Shown in pieces: positions 1 to 6,886 of a stretch of 64,000 bases of DNA (within the stretch, counting starts at the first letter, position 1; the number at the start of each line of letters is the position of its first letter). The notes under the pieces were generated by a model. The model was not told the DNA's origin, did no database searches, and saw only the letters and a program-made list of their open reading frames with translations. Origin of the DNA: Rhizobium freirei PRF 81 (lineage in GTDB: Bacteria > Pseudomonadota > Alphaproteobacteria > Rhizobiales > Rhizobiaceae); NCBI RefSeq assembly GCF_000359745.1, contig NZ_AQHN01000072.1:1-64000 (forward strand), in the 5' to 3' direction. The position numbers and the translations under genes are program-made.

Positions 1-96
1 CGGAAGAGTTCCCCCAGGCCTCGACGGAAGAGTTCTCCCAGGCCTCGACGGAAGAGTTCCCCCTGGCCTCGACGGAAGAGTTCTCCCTGGCCACGA
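1..96. repeat. 24-bp direct tandem repeat, four copies
   Basis: Four consecutive 24-bp units begin at 1, 25, 49 and 73, each starting CGGAAGAGTT; a fifth partial unit starts at 97. Copies differ mainly at single C/T or A/T positions. They lie in frame in the minus-strand gene and encode eight residues each, so copy-number changes would keep the frame. Confidence 0.9.
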
Positions 97-244
97 CGGA
101 AGCCTTTACATCAGCCGCCGTCCGGATCACCCAGCGCCCCTTCGTCAGCGAAAAACGGAAACTGGCATGAAAATCTAGCCAGCCGTCATCCAAGGCGAGC
201 GCTGCATCAAGTTCAGCCTGCGTTTTGATAATCTTCCAAGACAT
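1..244 (-). CDS. Octapeptide-repeat phage protein (C-terminal part beyond window)
   Basis: A reading frame starts at ATG 244 on the minus strand behind a GAGGAA ribosome site and runs off the left edge. The first ~50 residues (begins MSWKIIKTQAELDAAL) are non-repetitive. The rest is an octad repeat of the type SVEAWGNS, encoded by the 24-bp DNA tandem at 1-96. Repeats such as SV-A-x-NS are known from phage and bacterial proteins predicted to fold as stacked beta-solenoids. It is the last visible gene of the leftward early operon. Function unknown; length cannot be judged because the gene is cut. Confidence 0.7.
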   Translation of the reverse strand, partial: MSWKIIKTQAELDAALALDDGWLDFHASFRFSLTKGRWVIRTAADVKASVVARENSSVEARGNSSVEAWENSSVEAWGNSS

Positions 245-288
245 ATTGATGGGTTCCTCTAAATTAGATTCTGGTGATTGGGATGGGC

Positions 289-498
289 TCAGCGCCTCAA
301 GGCGACCTGTTCCTGATGGTCGAGGGTCAAAAGGTGATCAGCTTCCATCGCTCTTGGGACGGAGTAGGTGACGATCACTGCTGCGATAGCGACGATCCAG
401 ATTAGGGAGATGATCGACCAGAACTGGCGATCACGCTTCTGTTGGGCCTTCCGGGCTCTATCGTTGATGTCGGCCAATCGGGCTTGAATGTCGGTCAT
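289..498 (-). CDS. Small membrane protein of the leftward early operon
   Basis: A 69-residue protein starting MTDIQARLADIND, chosen at ATG 498 because it overlaps the upstream stop codon (ATGA). It has a charged, probably helical N-terminus, one hydrophobic segment (about residues 27-45, WSIISLIWIVAIAAVIV) and a short polar tail. It is probably an inner-membrane protein with a cytoplasmic coiled-coil start. No family recognised. Confidence 0.6.
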   Translation of the reverse strand: MTDIQARLADINDRARKAQQKRDRQFWSIISLIWIVAIAAVIVTYSVPRAMEADHLLTLDHQEQVALRR

Positions 499-809
499 GA
501 CCGGCCCTCCGCCTTGGCGATGGCTGCCGCAGCTACTTCCCATGCGCCGCGAACGATTGCCATTTCGCCGTCCGACATCTTCACCCAGATATGTTCGTAA
601 ACGTCTGAAAGGTGCTGCAACGCATCCAAAAGCTCAGGAGCGGCGGCGATCAGATGGGCATTCGCTTCCATATCTTCGACAGTATGGCGTCCATGGTAGG
701 TCTTCAGATCTGCGACTACCCATCCTTCTTTTGTCCCATCGATGATAAATCGTATCGGCCCTACGCTGTTGAGCCGCCACGGTCCTAGTGTGTGCTTTGC
801 CTCAGACAT
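495..809 (-). CDS. Phage early hypothetical protein (LIAAAPELLDAL motif)
   Basis: About 104 residues from ATG 809 (MSEAKHTLGPW). The segment MEANAHLIAAAPELLDAL is a hallmark of a widespread small phage protein family of unknown role that often starts with TxGPW. Coupled to its neighbours by overlaps of a few bases on both sides, so it is part of the leftward operon. Confidence 0.7.
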   Translation of the reverse strand: MSEAKHTLGPWRLNSVGPIRFIIDGTKEGWVVADLKTYHGRHTVEDMEANAHLIAAAPELLDALQHLSDVYEHIWVKMSDGEMAIVRGAWEVAAAAIAKAEGRS

Positions 810-1011
810 GGCGCATCTCCGGAACCGCAGCGACATCCACAGAATACGACCGCCGCGCCTTAGCCAGCTTCCGTTCCCGCATATCGTGGTGCTGGTGACG
901 GATATCGTCCTTTATAAGTTTGAAGCCTAGGACGGTTATCTGCGCATCCATCAGGAACCATGTTCCTTCGATTGGAGCGAGGTATTGGATTTGGGTGTCG
1001 CGGGTGGTCAT
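802..1011 (-). CDS. Small early hypothetical protein
   Basis: A 69-residue frame starting MTTRDTQIQYLAPIEG, overlapping the next gene by 8 bp. The centre is rich in Lys, Arg and His. No recognised domain. Support comes from operon packing and the fit between stop and start codons. Confidence 0.5.
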   Translation of the reverse strand: MTTRDTQIQYLAPIEGTWFLMDAQITVLGFKLIKDDIRHQHHDMRERKLAKARRSYSVDVAAVPEMRHV

Positions 1012-1017
1012 GGCCGT

Positions 1018-1269
1018 TTACTCTCCAAGAAGCCAAGCGTCATCGGTGGGCTCGCCCATGGCCAGGGCCAAAGAAGCCTCGATAGCGCGATCTGCAAATG
1101 AGGGTTCGTAGTCAGGCCCATCGACACGACCGACACAGCGGAAAATGCCGCAGCCCTGAATTGCCGGATGGGCATCCTTGATGTGGTGGCGAACAGCTCC
1201 CTCGCTTTCGAAGCCAGTTTTGCACTGACCGCACATCCAAGGTGCTGCTTTATGGCTGCGCTTTCCCAT
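1018..1269 (-). CDS. C2H2 zinc-finger-like small protein
   Basis: About 83 residues from ATG 1269, which overlaps the upstream stop (TGATG). Near the N-terminus lies CGQCKTGFESEGAVRHHIKD followed by AH, giving a C-x2-C-x12-H-x4-H layout like a classical C2H2 finger. Such single fingers occur in phage small proteins and may bind DNA or protein. A second Cys pair follows (CGIFRC). Function unknown. Confidence 0.6.
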   Translation of the reverse strand: MGKRSHKAAPWMCGQCKTGFESEGAVRHHIKDAHPAIQGCGIFRCVGRVDGPDYEPSFADRAIEASLALAMGEPTDDAWLLGE

Positions 1270-1547
1270 CACGCACCGCCTTTACGGGCGGCGATCATGG
1301 CGTCAGCAATCGCATAAGACTGCGATGCCGTGACAGCCAACGCCTGAGCATAGGTGACATCATCGCGACCAACGGTGACATGTTCATTGATCATGATGAA
1401 CTGTGGCAATGCCTGACCTGCGAACCAGTCGCGCAGGCTCATGCCATCTTCTGGATGGCAGTCTATGCCAGAAGGACCAGAAGAGTCATAAAATCCGGGC
1501 CGAGCGAAAGCGGGTCCGCCATCATCGATCGTCTTGCCATCTGCCAT
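1269..1547 (-). CDS. Phage hypothetical protein (GMSLRDWFAGQALP family)
   Basis: A 92-residue protein starting MADGKTIDDGGPAFARPG. The pattern DGGPAFARP followed by GMSLRDWFAGQALP is a very common small phage protein signature of unknown function. The C-terminal Ala-rich helix (YAIADAMIAARKG) is also typical. It sits in the leftward operon. Confidence 0.75.
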   Translation of the reverse strand: MADGKTIDDGGPAFARPGFYDSSGPSGIDCHPEDGMSLRDWFAGQALPQFIMINEHVTVGRDDVTYAQALAVTASQSYAIADAMIAARKGGA

Positions 1548-1588
1548 GATCGTTCGTCCTCTGTCAGAGCATCCGTTTCGGGGGTGGG

Positions 1589-2011
1589 TTAGGCGGCCAG
1601 CGACTGGTTGAGTGGCCTTAGATCAGGGATACCGAGGTCAATGTCGGGATTGCAGCGCCGTGACGTGGAATTACCGTCTTCATCCCAATTATCGGTCGGG
1701 CGATCATCGCGAAGACGGATGACGAAATCAGAGAATTTAGCGTATCGCGCCAAGATCGGCACCACGTTTGGAACTATCTCGTTCCATAGGAAAGCCTCGT
1801 AACGTTCAATGCGAACCTCGTGCTTGCCAATGTGAATTTCTTTCACGCCAGAAACTCGTTGTAGCCGCTTGCGAAATGCGATGAAGCGCTTCGAAAGCTC
1901 CTCATCCGAGGGCGGAGAATAGACCCACTGGTAGTCGCAAAGCCGGGCTGTCGTGCCCAGCGTCACCATGTCTTCATTGCCATGCAGGATAATTACGATA
2001 CGATTTTCCAT
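1589..2011 (-). CDS. Hypothetical protein, weak Nfu N-domain-like segment
   Basis: About 140 residues. ATG 2011 is preferred because a GGAGGA site lies 7 bp upstream; an in-frame TTG at 2026 is possible. The central part (LQRVSGVKEIHIGKHEV, then LWNEIVPNVVPIL) resembles the beta-alpha layout of the Nfu N-terminal domain, but no metal-binding Cys pair is seen, so this is a remark and not an assignment. Role in the early operon unknown. Confidence 0.55.
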   Translation of the reverse strand: MENRIVIILHGNEDMVTLGTTARLCDYQWVYSPPSDEELSKRFIAFRKRLQRVSGVKEIHIGKHEVRIERYEAFLWNEIVPNVVPILARYAKFSDFVIRLRDDRPTDNWDEDGNSTSRRCNPDIDLGIPDLRPLNQSLAA

Positions 2012-2056
2012 TTCCCATTCCTCCAAGCGCTGTAGCGCGTTGATCCGCTGCGGCTG

Positions 2057-2530
2057 TCAGCTCTCTGTTGCGAAAACGTCGACGCCGCTGGAAAGTCCGT
2101 GAGACGTCATGACGGCAGACGGGGCGTAACCTCCGTTTGCAATTCGAAGCCAAGCTTCGTAGCTAGCCGTATGGCCCGCGAAGGAGCTTGCTCCGGTATC
2201 AGCAAGCCATCGTGCCAATTCTTCTGGGGTGGAGAACGCCGGGGAGATGGGAGTACCTTCAGATGTGCTTTCGTACATCATGAAGTGAGTGCGCTGCTCT
2301 TCCGGCCATGAAGGCATGTAGTCGGATTTCTTGGGAGCATCGCCGTAATAGTCGATTGCCTCTTCCAAGCCTTCCGCATTGGCCTTCTGTAGCCAATCCG
2401 CCGCAGCCTGCTCATAGCCACCGTTATGCATCGGAATAAACCGACCAACGGCCGTAGGAAATGGAGCATTCCACTCTGCGTAGCGCGGATGATCCCAATT
2501 TTCCGGAACTTTTCTAACTTCTCTACCCAT
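2057..2530 (-). CDS. Phage hypothetical protein (MGREVRKVPENWDHP start)
   Basis: About 157 residues from ATG 2530, with GAGGAA just upstream. The opening MGREVRKVPENWDHP and the acidic, Trp- and Tyr-rich body (WLQKANAEGLEEAIDYYGD) match a phage protein family often found near early genes. It contains a repeated phrase EELARWLADTGASSFAG. No catalytic motif recognised. The frame is open far upstream, but that part overlaps another gene and is not expected to be translated. Confidence 0.7.
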   Translation of the reverse strand: MGREVRKVPENWDHPRYAEWNAPFPTAVGRFIPMHNGGYEQAAADWLQKANAEGLEEAIDYYGDAPKKSDYMPSWPEEQRTHFMMYESTSEGTPISPAFSTPEELARWLADTGASSFAGHTASYEAWLRIANGGYAPSAVMTSHGLSSGVDVFATES

Positions 2531-2594
2531 CGCCGTTTCCTCAACTACGATCACTTTCCAAATCCCGCAGGTGAGTGCGGGATGCGGAACACGA

Positions 2595-2900
2595 TCAGGC
2601 TCGATGCGAACGCCAGCCCTTGGTTGCATGGAGCGAAAACTCGCGGCCACCTTCGACGAACTTGGTGATGATCCTGGCGAAGGCGGTTCCCTTCTTGACC
2701 TTTCGGCTGCTGAGGCGGGAACGAGAACTAGCGACAGAAGCTGCCACTCCACGACCCTCGTACACTCCTGCCTTTTCGCGAGCTGTCTGTCGCTCAAGCA
2801 AGGACTGACGCGCTTTATCGCGAGCCTGCTGTTTTGCGATCTTCGCGCCGTGCTTAACCTCAGCCCGGAATTCTGCGCGTTCGACTTGTCTAGATTTCAT
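2595..2900 (-). CDS. Small basic early protein
   Basis: A 101-residue protein from ATG 2900 (MKSRQVERAEFRAEVKHGAK), very rich in Lys, Arg and Ala and likely a long helix in the first half. The basic composition suggests nucleic-acid contact, but there is no motif to prove it. Lies in the leftward operon. Confidence 0.5.
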   Translation of the reverse strand: MKSRQVERAEFRAEVKHGAKIAKQQARDKARQSLLERQTAREKAGVYEGRGVAASVASSRSRLSSRKVKKGTAFARIITKFVEGGREFSLHATKGWRSHRA

Positions 2901-2962
2901 CTTCGTTCCCTCAGTTTTGAATTGTCGTGAAAGATCAGGCCCGAAGGCTGGCGAAAACCGGA

Positions 2963-3157
2963 TCAGGCGACATCCTGTTGCTGTTCGACCAGCACCCGCT
3001 CCATGAGCGTCGCCAACGTCTCGAGATTATCCTGGCAAGAGGCGAGACGGTTCCGACGATCAGGGGAGTTGACCGGCATCGAAATCGCTTCGATCAGTTT
3101 CCGGTTCAGTCGATGGGTTGCATCGATCGCATGTTCAATCTGGAACGTGTTCATCAT
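2963..3157 (-). CDS. Small helical early protein
   Basis: A 64-residue protein starting MMNTFQIEHAIDATHRL; its start overlaps the upstream TGA (ATGA). The composition is helical with a Gln-rich tail. No family recognised. Confidence 0.55.
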   Translation of the reverse strand: MMNTFQIEHAIDATHRLNRKLIEAISMPVNSPDRRNRLASCQDNLETLATLMERVLVEQQQDVA

Positions 3158-3405
3158 TGGAAATACCTCTGGAAGGTTTCGACAGAGGCATTGAAGCGCC
3201 GCGCCGTTAGAATGGCGCAGTCCAGTTCAGCCTCTTCGATGTCGGTGTATTCAAGGGCGTCATCGCGGTACGGAGTCAGATCCGAACCGTCGAAGTAGTC
3301 AGTCTCACCATTTGGAAACAGGACGGCCACGTAGTGGAGCGTCTTCATGCGAGGACGGCGGAAGAGTTCTTCCTTTCCGATCGTCGATGCTGAGAACATG
3401 TCCAT
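3154..3405 (-). CDS. First gene of the leftward early operon, unknown
   Basis: An 83-residue frame, promoter-proximal to the leftward promoter at about 3485-3513. ATG 3405 has a GAGGGA about 11 bp upstream; an internal ATG at 3348 (MKTLHYVAVLFPNGETDYF) is an alternative start and begins the part that looks most protein-like. Acidic and Asp-rich. Function unknown. Confidence 0.55.
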   Translation of the reverse strand: MDMFSASTIGKEELFRRPRMKTLHYVAVLFPNGETDYFDGSDLTPYRDDALEYTDIEEAELDCAILTARRFNASVETFQRYFQ

Positions 3406-3484
3406 CTTCGTTGTCCCTCATCTTGCGCATCCGCTTCTTCTTGCCGTTGGACTGAGAAGGCGTTGCGCTGTGTTGATGAGGACA

Positions 3485-3513
3485 TTGATATACGTAGAAA
3501 ACGTAAAGTGCAA
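3485..3513 (-). promoter_or_regulatory. Leftward early promoter with operator OL1 in its spacer
   Basis: Read on the minus strand there is TTGCAC (3508-3513), a 17-bp spacer and TATCAA (3485-3490), a good sigma-70-type promoter about 80 bp upstream of the first leftward gene. The spacer contains the 15-bp palindrome TACGT-AGAAA-ACGTA (3491-3505), matching the operators in front of cro. Repressor bound there would block RNA polymerase. Confidence 0.7.
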
Positions 3514-3522
3514 CAAAAATCG

Positions 3523-3537
3523 TACGCATAGAACGTA
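3523..3537. promoter_or_regulatory. Operator OL2
   Basis: TACGC-ATAGA-ACGTA, the second copy of the TACGY-N5-RCGTW pattern on the left side, just upstream of the -35 box of the leftward promoter. Centre-to-centre distance to OL1 is 32 bp, about three helical turns, allowing cooperative binding. Confidence 0.6.
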
Positions 3538-3566
3538 AAAATGTTGCGTAAGGCGCGTAACGCGAA

Positions 3567-3604
3567 TAAAAGAAAAGCGCCGGCGGGATGATCCGACCGG
3601 CGCT
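3567..3604 (-). terminator. Terminator of the repressor operon
   Basis: Perfect 8-bp stem AGCGCCGG (3576-3583) / CCGGCGCT (3597-3604). On the minus strand it is followed by a T-rich tract (complement of 3567-3576). It would stop leftward transcripts from the repressor operon before they enter the leftward early promoter region. Confidence 0.75.
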
Positions 3605-4128
3605 CAGAGCAGAAAAAGCAGAATTCGTGATAGAATATTCCTAACACATCACAATAATTGATGGAATAGGAAAAGCTGCTCTGAGGCGCTGAAAAACGCA
3701 AAATCTTGGGTCTGATCGGAGGTTCCCGCCAAGATGATGTATTTGGAGGGGCAAGGGCAGCGGTTTTTTCAGGGCATTGTCCCGCGCCGCCGATCAATCC
3801 GGCAAATCAATCCCAACGCGGTATCGGTGCCAGGCTCACCGAGCGAAGTCAGACGGGGTTGATGGCCCGCCGGAAACACAGCTTTGCAAGCTGCCGGATA
3901 ACAGCAGAACCAAATGTGGAGACCGTCGAGAGACGAACTTTCTTGTTGGCGAGTTCCGATTGCACCGCTTGACCAGCGGGAGGATGCCAAATCACAGCCC
4001 GGTAGGGTCCGGGAAAACAAAACTATCTGCTGGTGATATCGACTTCATGGATGCTTGGCTGGGCCACCAGCAAGAAAGGATGCGTCTCCACAGGACCATC
4101 CTAATGCCTAGGTTATCTCTTTTGTTAC
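3605..4128. other. 524-bp gap without convincing gene
   Basis: Between the terminator and the stop of the DUF2441-like gene. Open frames here have poor composition and no ribosome sites. A weak hairpin (TATTCC ... GGAATA with inner CATCA/TGATG, about 3638-3670) is visible near 3650. The segment is probably the untranslated 3' part of the repressor transcript or decayed DNA. Confidence 0.4.
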
Positions 4129-4587
4129 CTAAGACAAAACCTCTTCCACGCGCACTGACCCACCAACAAGAACTTCCAATTGATCAATAGGCGTCTCGGT
4201 CCAATAAGCTCGCACCCGTTGTTCGGCGGCGGTGTAATTTAGTCCATTGCCAAAACCGTAAAATGCCCAACTAGTTACATGCATCGAGCAAGACGGATCG
4301 ACTGGACAAACCTTGTAGATTATATTTGCTCGCGCGTTGGCTTCCCAATATTTCTTGGCCTCATCCAATGTCGGGCAACAGAAAACGCAATTAAGGCGAG
4401 ATGGCGCGCTTGGGTTGCACGCGAGACGCATTGCCTCATACGCCATCTCAAAGACGATCTTCGACGTGCCATCGGTCTGACCAGTTTGATACATCGACCG
4501 AATTAGTCTTCCCCAGTTACCAACTTCAATAACGCTTCCAATTCCAAGGCGAAGAGGTGCGCAATGATAAAGAGGGGAGATCTTCAT
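4129..4587 (-). CDS. DUF2441-like protein (possible ADP-ribosyltransferase fold) in immunity operon
   Basis: A 152-residue protein whose ATG (4587) overlaps the TAA of the repressor (TAATG), so it is translated with it in the lysogen. LYHCAPLRLGIGSVIEVGNW near the N-terminus, a central E-x2-R stretch (EMAYEAMRLACNPSAPSR) and a repeat of aromatic plus Glu near the C-terminus resemble DUF2441-type small proteins, some of which are thought to share the ADP-ribosyltransferase fold. It contains Cys-rich segments (CVFCC). By position it could be a superinfection-exclusion or other lysogenic gene; this is inference. Confidence 0.6.
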   Translation of the reverse strand: MKISPLYHCAPLRLGIGSVIEVGNWGRLIRSMYQTGQTDGTSKIVFEMAYEAMRLACNPSAPSRLNCVFCCPTLDEAKKYWEANARANIIYKVCPVDPSCSMHVTSWAFYGFGNGLNYTAAEQRVRAYWTETPIDQLEVLVGGSVRVEEVLS

Positions 4588-5387
4588 TACATCCTCGTAA
4601 ACCGGCCAACCACTCGACCGACGATCACATGCCCGTCGTCAATTGTGATGTGATAGGGTGTGTAGATCGGATTTCTGCTCGCCAAGCGAATAGTTGGAGG
4701 ATCAGAGCCGTGAACCGGTTCGCAAAGCTTCACGACGAAACCAGTCCCGTCATAGACCAAGAAAGGTCCAGGTGGGCTCGGTCGCGTATCCCTAGCATCG
4801 ACTATCACGCGGTCTCCGGGGAACACTGAACCTGGAGCATTCGGATTTGATGGATCGTATCCGGAATCGCCAGTGATTTCGATCATCACCGCCTTCGTCG
4901 CTTCGAGACGAAGTTCGCCGCGAAGGAAGGACGTTGGGATTTGCCAATGATCCTTGACCACTTCCGCCGAAATCTGATTGCCATAATCATCGGTCACGTT
5001 GATTAGGTCAAAGACTCCGCCACCTCCAGCACCGGCTCTAGCATCTAGCTCGCGCACTTCATCAGTGTTCTTCGGAACTACCCTCGGCGCAGTTCGTGCA
5101 TCACCATCAAAGTCCATCGAATCAGGATCGGTGACCTCTGGCCGTGCCAGTGCCCAAATCTCAGATGCTGATATCGGAGGCTCGCCTCTACCAACGAGCG
5201 CTTTGACCATTTTCAGGACAAGCTCCGGGGCAAGGAATTCCTTCTTATAGAGAACCGGATCCTCGTAGCGCTGGATACTTGAGGCGCGGGAATATCCCAT
5301 CGCTCGCGCCAGATCGTCCATCGACATTTCGGCTCGCTCGCGCAGAGCGCGGAATTTGGCAGTTACGGAATCAGCTTCTGCGTTCAT
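4587..5387 (-). CDS. CI/LexA-type phage repressor with S24 peptidase domain
   Basis: A 266-residue repressor. Residues ~9-60 form an XRE-like helix-turn-helix (MSMDDLARAMGYSRASSIQR). The linker holds Ala-Gly bonds (RAGAGGGG, ~117-124), the usual autocleavage site. The C-terminal half is an S24/LexA fold with nucleophile Ser175 in ITGDSGYDP and a Lys at 220 (GFVVK). These features support RecA-stimulated self-cleavage and SOS induction. The gene diverges from cro across three operators. No ribosome site precedes ATG 5387; a TAATTC box lies 5 bp away, so the mRNA may be leaderless as for lambda cI from PRM. Confidence 0.9.
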   Translation of the reverse strand: MNAEADSVTAKFRALRERAEMSMDDLARAMGYSRASSIQRYEDPVLYKKEFLAPELVLKMVKALVGRGEPPISASEIWALARPEVTDPDSMDFDGDARTAPRVVPKNTDEVRELDARAGAGGGGVFDLINVTDDYGNQISAEVVKDHWQIPTSFLRGELRLEATKAVMIEITGDSGYDPSNPNAPGSVFPGDRVIVDARDTRPSPPGPFLVYDGTGFVVKLCEPVHGSDPPTIRLASRNPIYTPYHITIDDGHVIVGRVVGRFTRM

Positions 5388-5397
5388 GACGTAGAAT

Positions 5398-5412
5398 TAC
5401 GCAAAAGGCGTT
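5398..5412. promoter_or_regulatory. Operator OR3
   Basis: TACGC-AAAAG-GCGTT, one mismatch from a perfect palindrome. It touches the presumed -10 box of the repressor promoter (TAATTC on the minus strand, 5393-5398), so Cro or excess repressor bound here would shut off repressor synthesis. Confidence 0.65.
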
Positions 5413-5427
5413 TACGTTTTCCACGTT
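5413..5427. promoter_or_regulatory. Operator OR2
   Basis: TACGT-TTTCC-ACGTT, directly abutting OR3 and overlapping the first bases of the cro promoter -35 box (TTGACA 5426-5431). This is the position from which lambda repressor both blocks PR and activates PRM. Confidence 0.65.
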
Positions 5428-5454
5428 GACATATTTACGCGATGTGCGTATGAA
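5426..5454 (+). promoter_or_regulatory. Rightward early promoter PR with operator OR1
   Basis: TTGACA (5426-5431), 17-bp spacer, TATGAA (5449-5454), giving a start near 5461 and a short leader before the GTG of cro at 5483. The perfect palindrome TACGC-GATGT-GCGTA (OR1, 5436-5450) fills the spacer, in nearly the same position as OL1 in the leftward promoter. Confidence 0.8.
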
Positions 5455-5482
5455 TACGTAACAACAACGATGGACGCGTAAA

Positions 5483-5719
5483 GTGACACCGATCAGCCCA
5501 GCCGAAAACATCATCATGAACAAGCTTGGAGGTCTGACAAAGACTGCAAAGCTTCTCTCGACCGATGAGAAGGTCTTCCCGGTCTCGACCGTCCAAGGAT
5601 GGAAGGACCGCGGCAAGATTCCGCAGGGGTATTGGATGCCCATCATCGAGGCGGCCCGCAGCGAGCTATCCGTCGAACTCGACGTGCAAATGTTTTTGCA
5701 ATCGGAACCGGTGGTATGA
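5483..5719 (+). CDS. cro: Cro-like repressor
   Basis: A 78-residue protein, GTG start. The segment NKLGGLTKTAKLLSTDE followed by VSTVQGWKDRGKIPQ is the Cro/YdaS-type helix-turn-helix seen in phage Cro analogues (recognition helix around STVQGWKDRG). First gene of the rightward operon, divergent from the repressor, and its stop overlaps the next start (ATGA). It probably competes for the TACGY-N5-RCGTW operators. Confidence 0.8.
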   Translation: MTPISPAENIIMNKLGGLTKTAKLLSTDEKVFPVSTVQGWKDRGKIPQGYWMPIIEAARSELSVELDVQMFLQSEPVV

Positions 5720-6225
5720 TCAACGTCTCCGGTTTCCCTCTTTGCGCCAAACGCCTTCAGTTCCAGAGGGCAAAGCTGAACGACGACGGCATGACCCACT
5801 ACTGGGCTGCGGTCGCCGTCGCTACCGATCTTGATGACGAGAAGCTGACAAAATTCGGCGGCTTCGACTTCAACGACATGTCCGAGGACAACGGACAAAA
5901 GCTGCTTGGTCGACTGGAGCTGTTCATCAAGGCTGGGTTGGCCAACAGGAAGGCCAAGAGTGGCGCTGGAGACATGACGGCGGCTGAGACGAGCATTCGT
6001 GCCTTTCTCGGATCGAATGGCGTCAAGGTATCCAAGCTGAATGGCATTGAGGATTACTGGCGAGCCGCCCGCATCTTGTGGGGCGATCTGGTTCAGGAGA
6101 GCCCTAAGGTTCGCGACGTTTACACGCTCGTTTTTCAACTGAACCGAATCCCGAAAAAGCAGCGGCCAAAGACGGCCCGCGCGAACGTTTCAAAACTCCC
6201 GCAAGAGTGGAGGGCGAAGCCGTGA
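5716..6225 (+). CDS. Early hypothetical protein after cro
   Basis: A 169-residue protein starting MINVSGFPLCAKRLQFQRAK, coupled to cro by ATGA. It has a mixed alpha/beta N-terminus (HYWAAVAVATDLDDEKL), an Ala/Lys-rich middle and a basic C-terminus (KKQRPKTARANVSKLPQEW). No family recognised; the position suggests an early regulator or host-takeover function. It ends in a GTGA overlap with the next gene. Confidence 0.6.
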   Translation: MINVSGFPLCAKRLQFQRAKLNDDGMTHYWAAVAVATDLDDEKLTKFGGFDFNDMSEDNGQKLLGRLELFIKAGLANRKAKSGAGDMTAAETSIRAFLGSNGVKVSKLNGIEDYWRAARILWGDLVQESPKVRDVYTLVFQLNRIPKKQRPKTARANVSKLPQEWRAKP

Positions 6226-6422
6226 CCGACCTGACCATTCATGCGTACCAACGCGCCTACGAGGCCTACCACAACAAACCAGCCCCAAAGATCACCCGAG
6301 GCTCTGGTGGAGGGTACGTCATCCATGGGGATGCGGAACCGAGTCCATCCAGAACAGTCGGGCAGATGCGGGTTCTCACGAACGCGATGAACCGTTGGGC
6401 TAGGGAAGTGGTGAAGGCATGA
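6222..6422 (+). CDS. Small early protein
   Basis: About 66 residues from GTG 6222 (MTDLTIHAYQRAYEAYHNKP); GGAGG lies 8-9 bp upstream and the start overlaps the previous stop. The N-terminus is Tyr-rich and helical, with a Gly-rich turn (GSGGGYVIHG). No family recognised. Confidence 0.5.
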   Translation: MTDLTIHAYQRAYEAYHNKPAPKITRGSGGGYVIHGDAEPSPSRTVGQMRVLTNAMNRWAREVVKA

Positions 6423-6883
6423 TGACCGATTCCATCAAAGACAATATTCCGTCCGATATTCGCGAAGCTGCGGCAAACGCGTTGAATATCGCGGAAGACA
6501 TGACTGGTTCGCTCTTTTGTGAACGCGTCGATGTCATTGCGAGGGCGATTCTCTCCGAGCGTGAACGCGACGGGTGGCGGCCAATGGAGACGGCTCCGAA
6601 GAGCACCAGAACCGAGATCCTCATCGCGACGAAATATGGCATCAGAATCGCTTGGTGGGGAGCGGCGAAATACAATCGCAAGACCAAGGATTACGATCTC
6701 GGGTGGACGAGCGGAATGTCTTATGGATTTGAGCCCACAGGCTGGATGCCGCTTCCCATCATTCCCAAAGCCGAATCCTCTCCTCCTGTAACGCTGGAGA
6801 GCGAGAAGGATACGGCCCAGCGCGGGGCAGATGTTTCTAAGGTCATCTGCCCCGCATTGATCGACGATGTCGGAGGGGAATAG
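6419..6883 (+). CDS. DUF551-like phage protein
   Basis: A 154-residue protein. The N-terminal half is helical (DIREAAANALNIAEDM). The second half has the DUF551 signature: WRPMETAPK, then EILIATKYG, and GWMPLPIIP. DUF551 is widespread in small phage proteins and its role is unknown. ATGA coupling to the upstream gene. Confidence 0.75.
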   Translation: MMTDSIKDNIPSDIREAAANALNIAEDMTGSLFCERVDVIARAILSERERDGWRPMETAPKSTRTEILIATKYGIRIAWWGAAKYNRKTKDYDLGWTSGMSYGFEPTGWMPLPIIPKAESSPPVTLESEKDTAQRGADVSKVICPALIDDVGGE

Positions 6884-6886
6884 GTC

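Noticed and set aside
1..96. A CRISPR array
   Set aside because: The 24-bp repeats are directly adjacent without spacers and are in frame within a protein gene.
2530..2797. N-terminal extension of the 2057-2530 gene
   Set aside because: The frame is open upstream, but that part is Ser/Arg/Pro-rich, overlaps the 2595-2900 gene, and the ATG at 2530 has a good ribosome site.
3777..4190. A plus-strand gene in the gap after the repressor operon
   Set aside because: The 137-codon frame has no ribosome site or recognisable motif and overlaps the end of the DUF2441-like gene; composition looks random.
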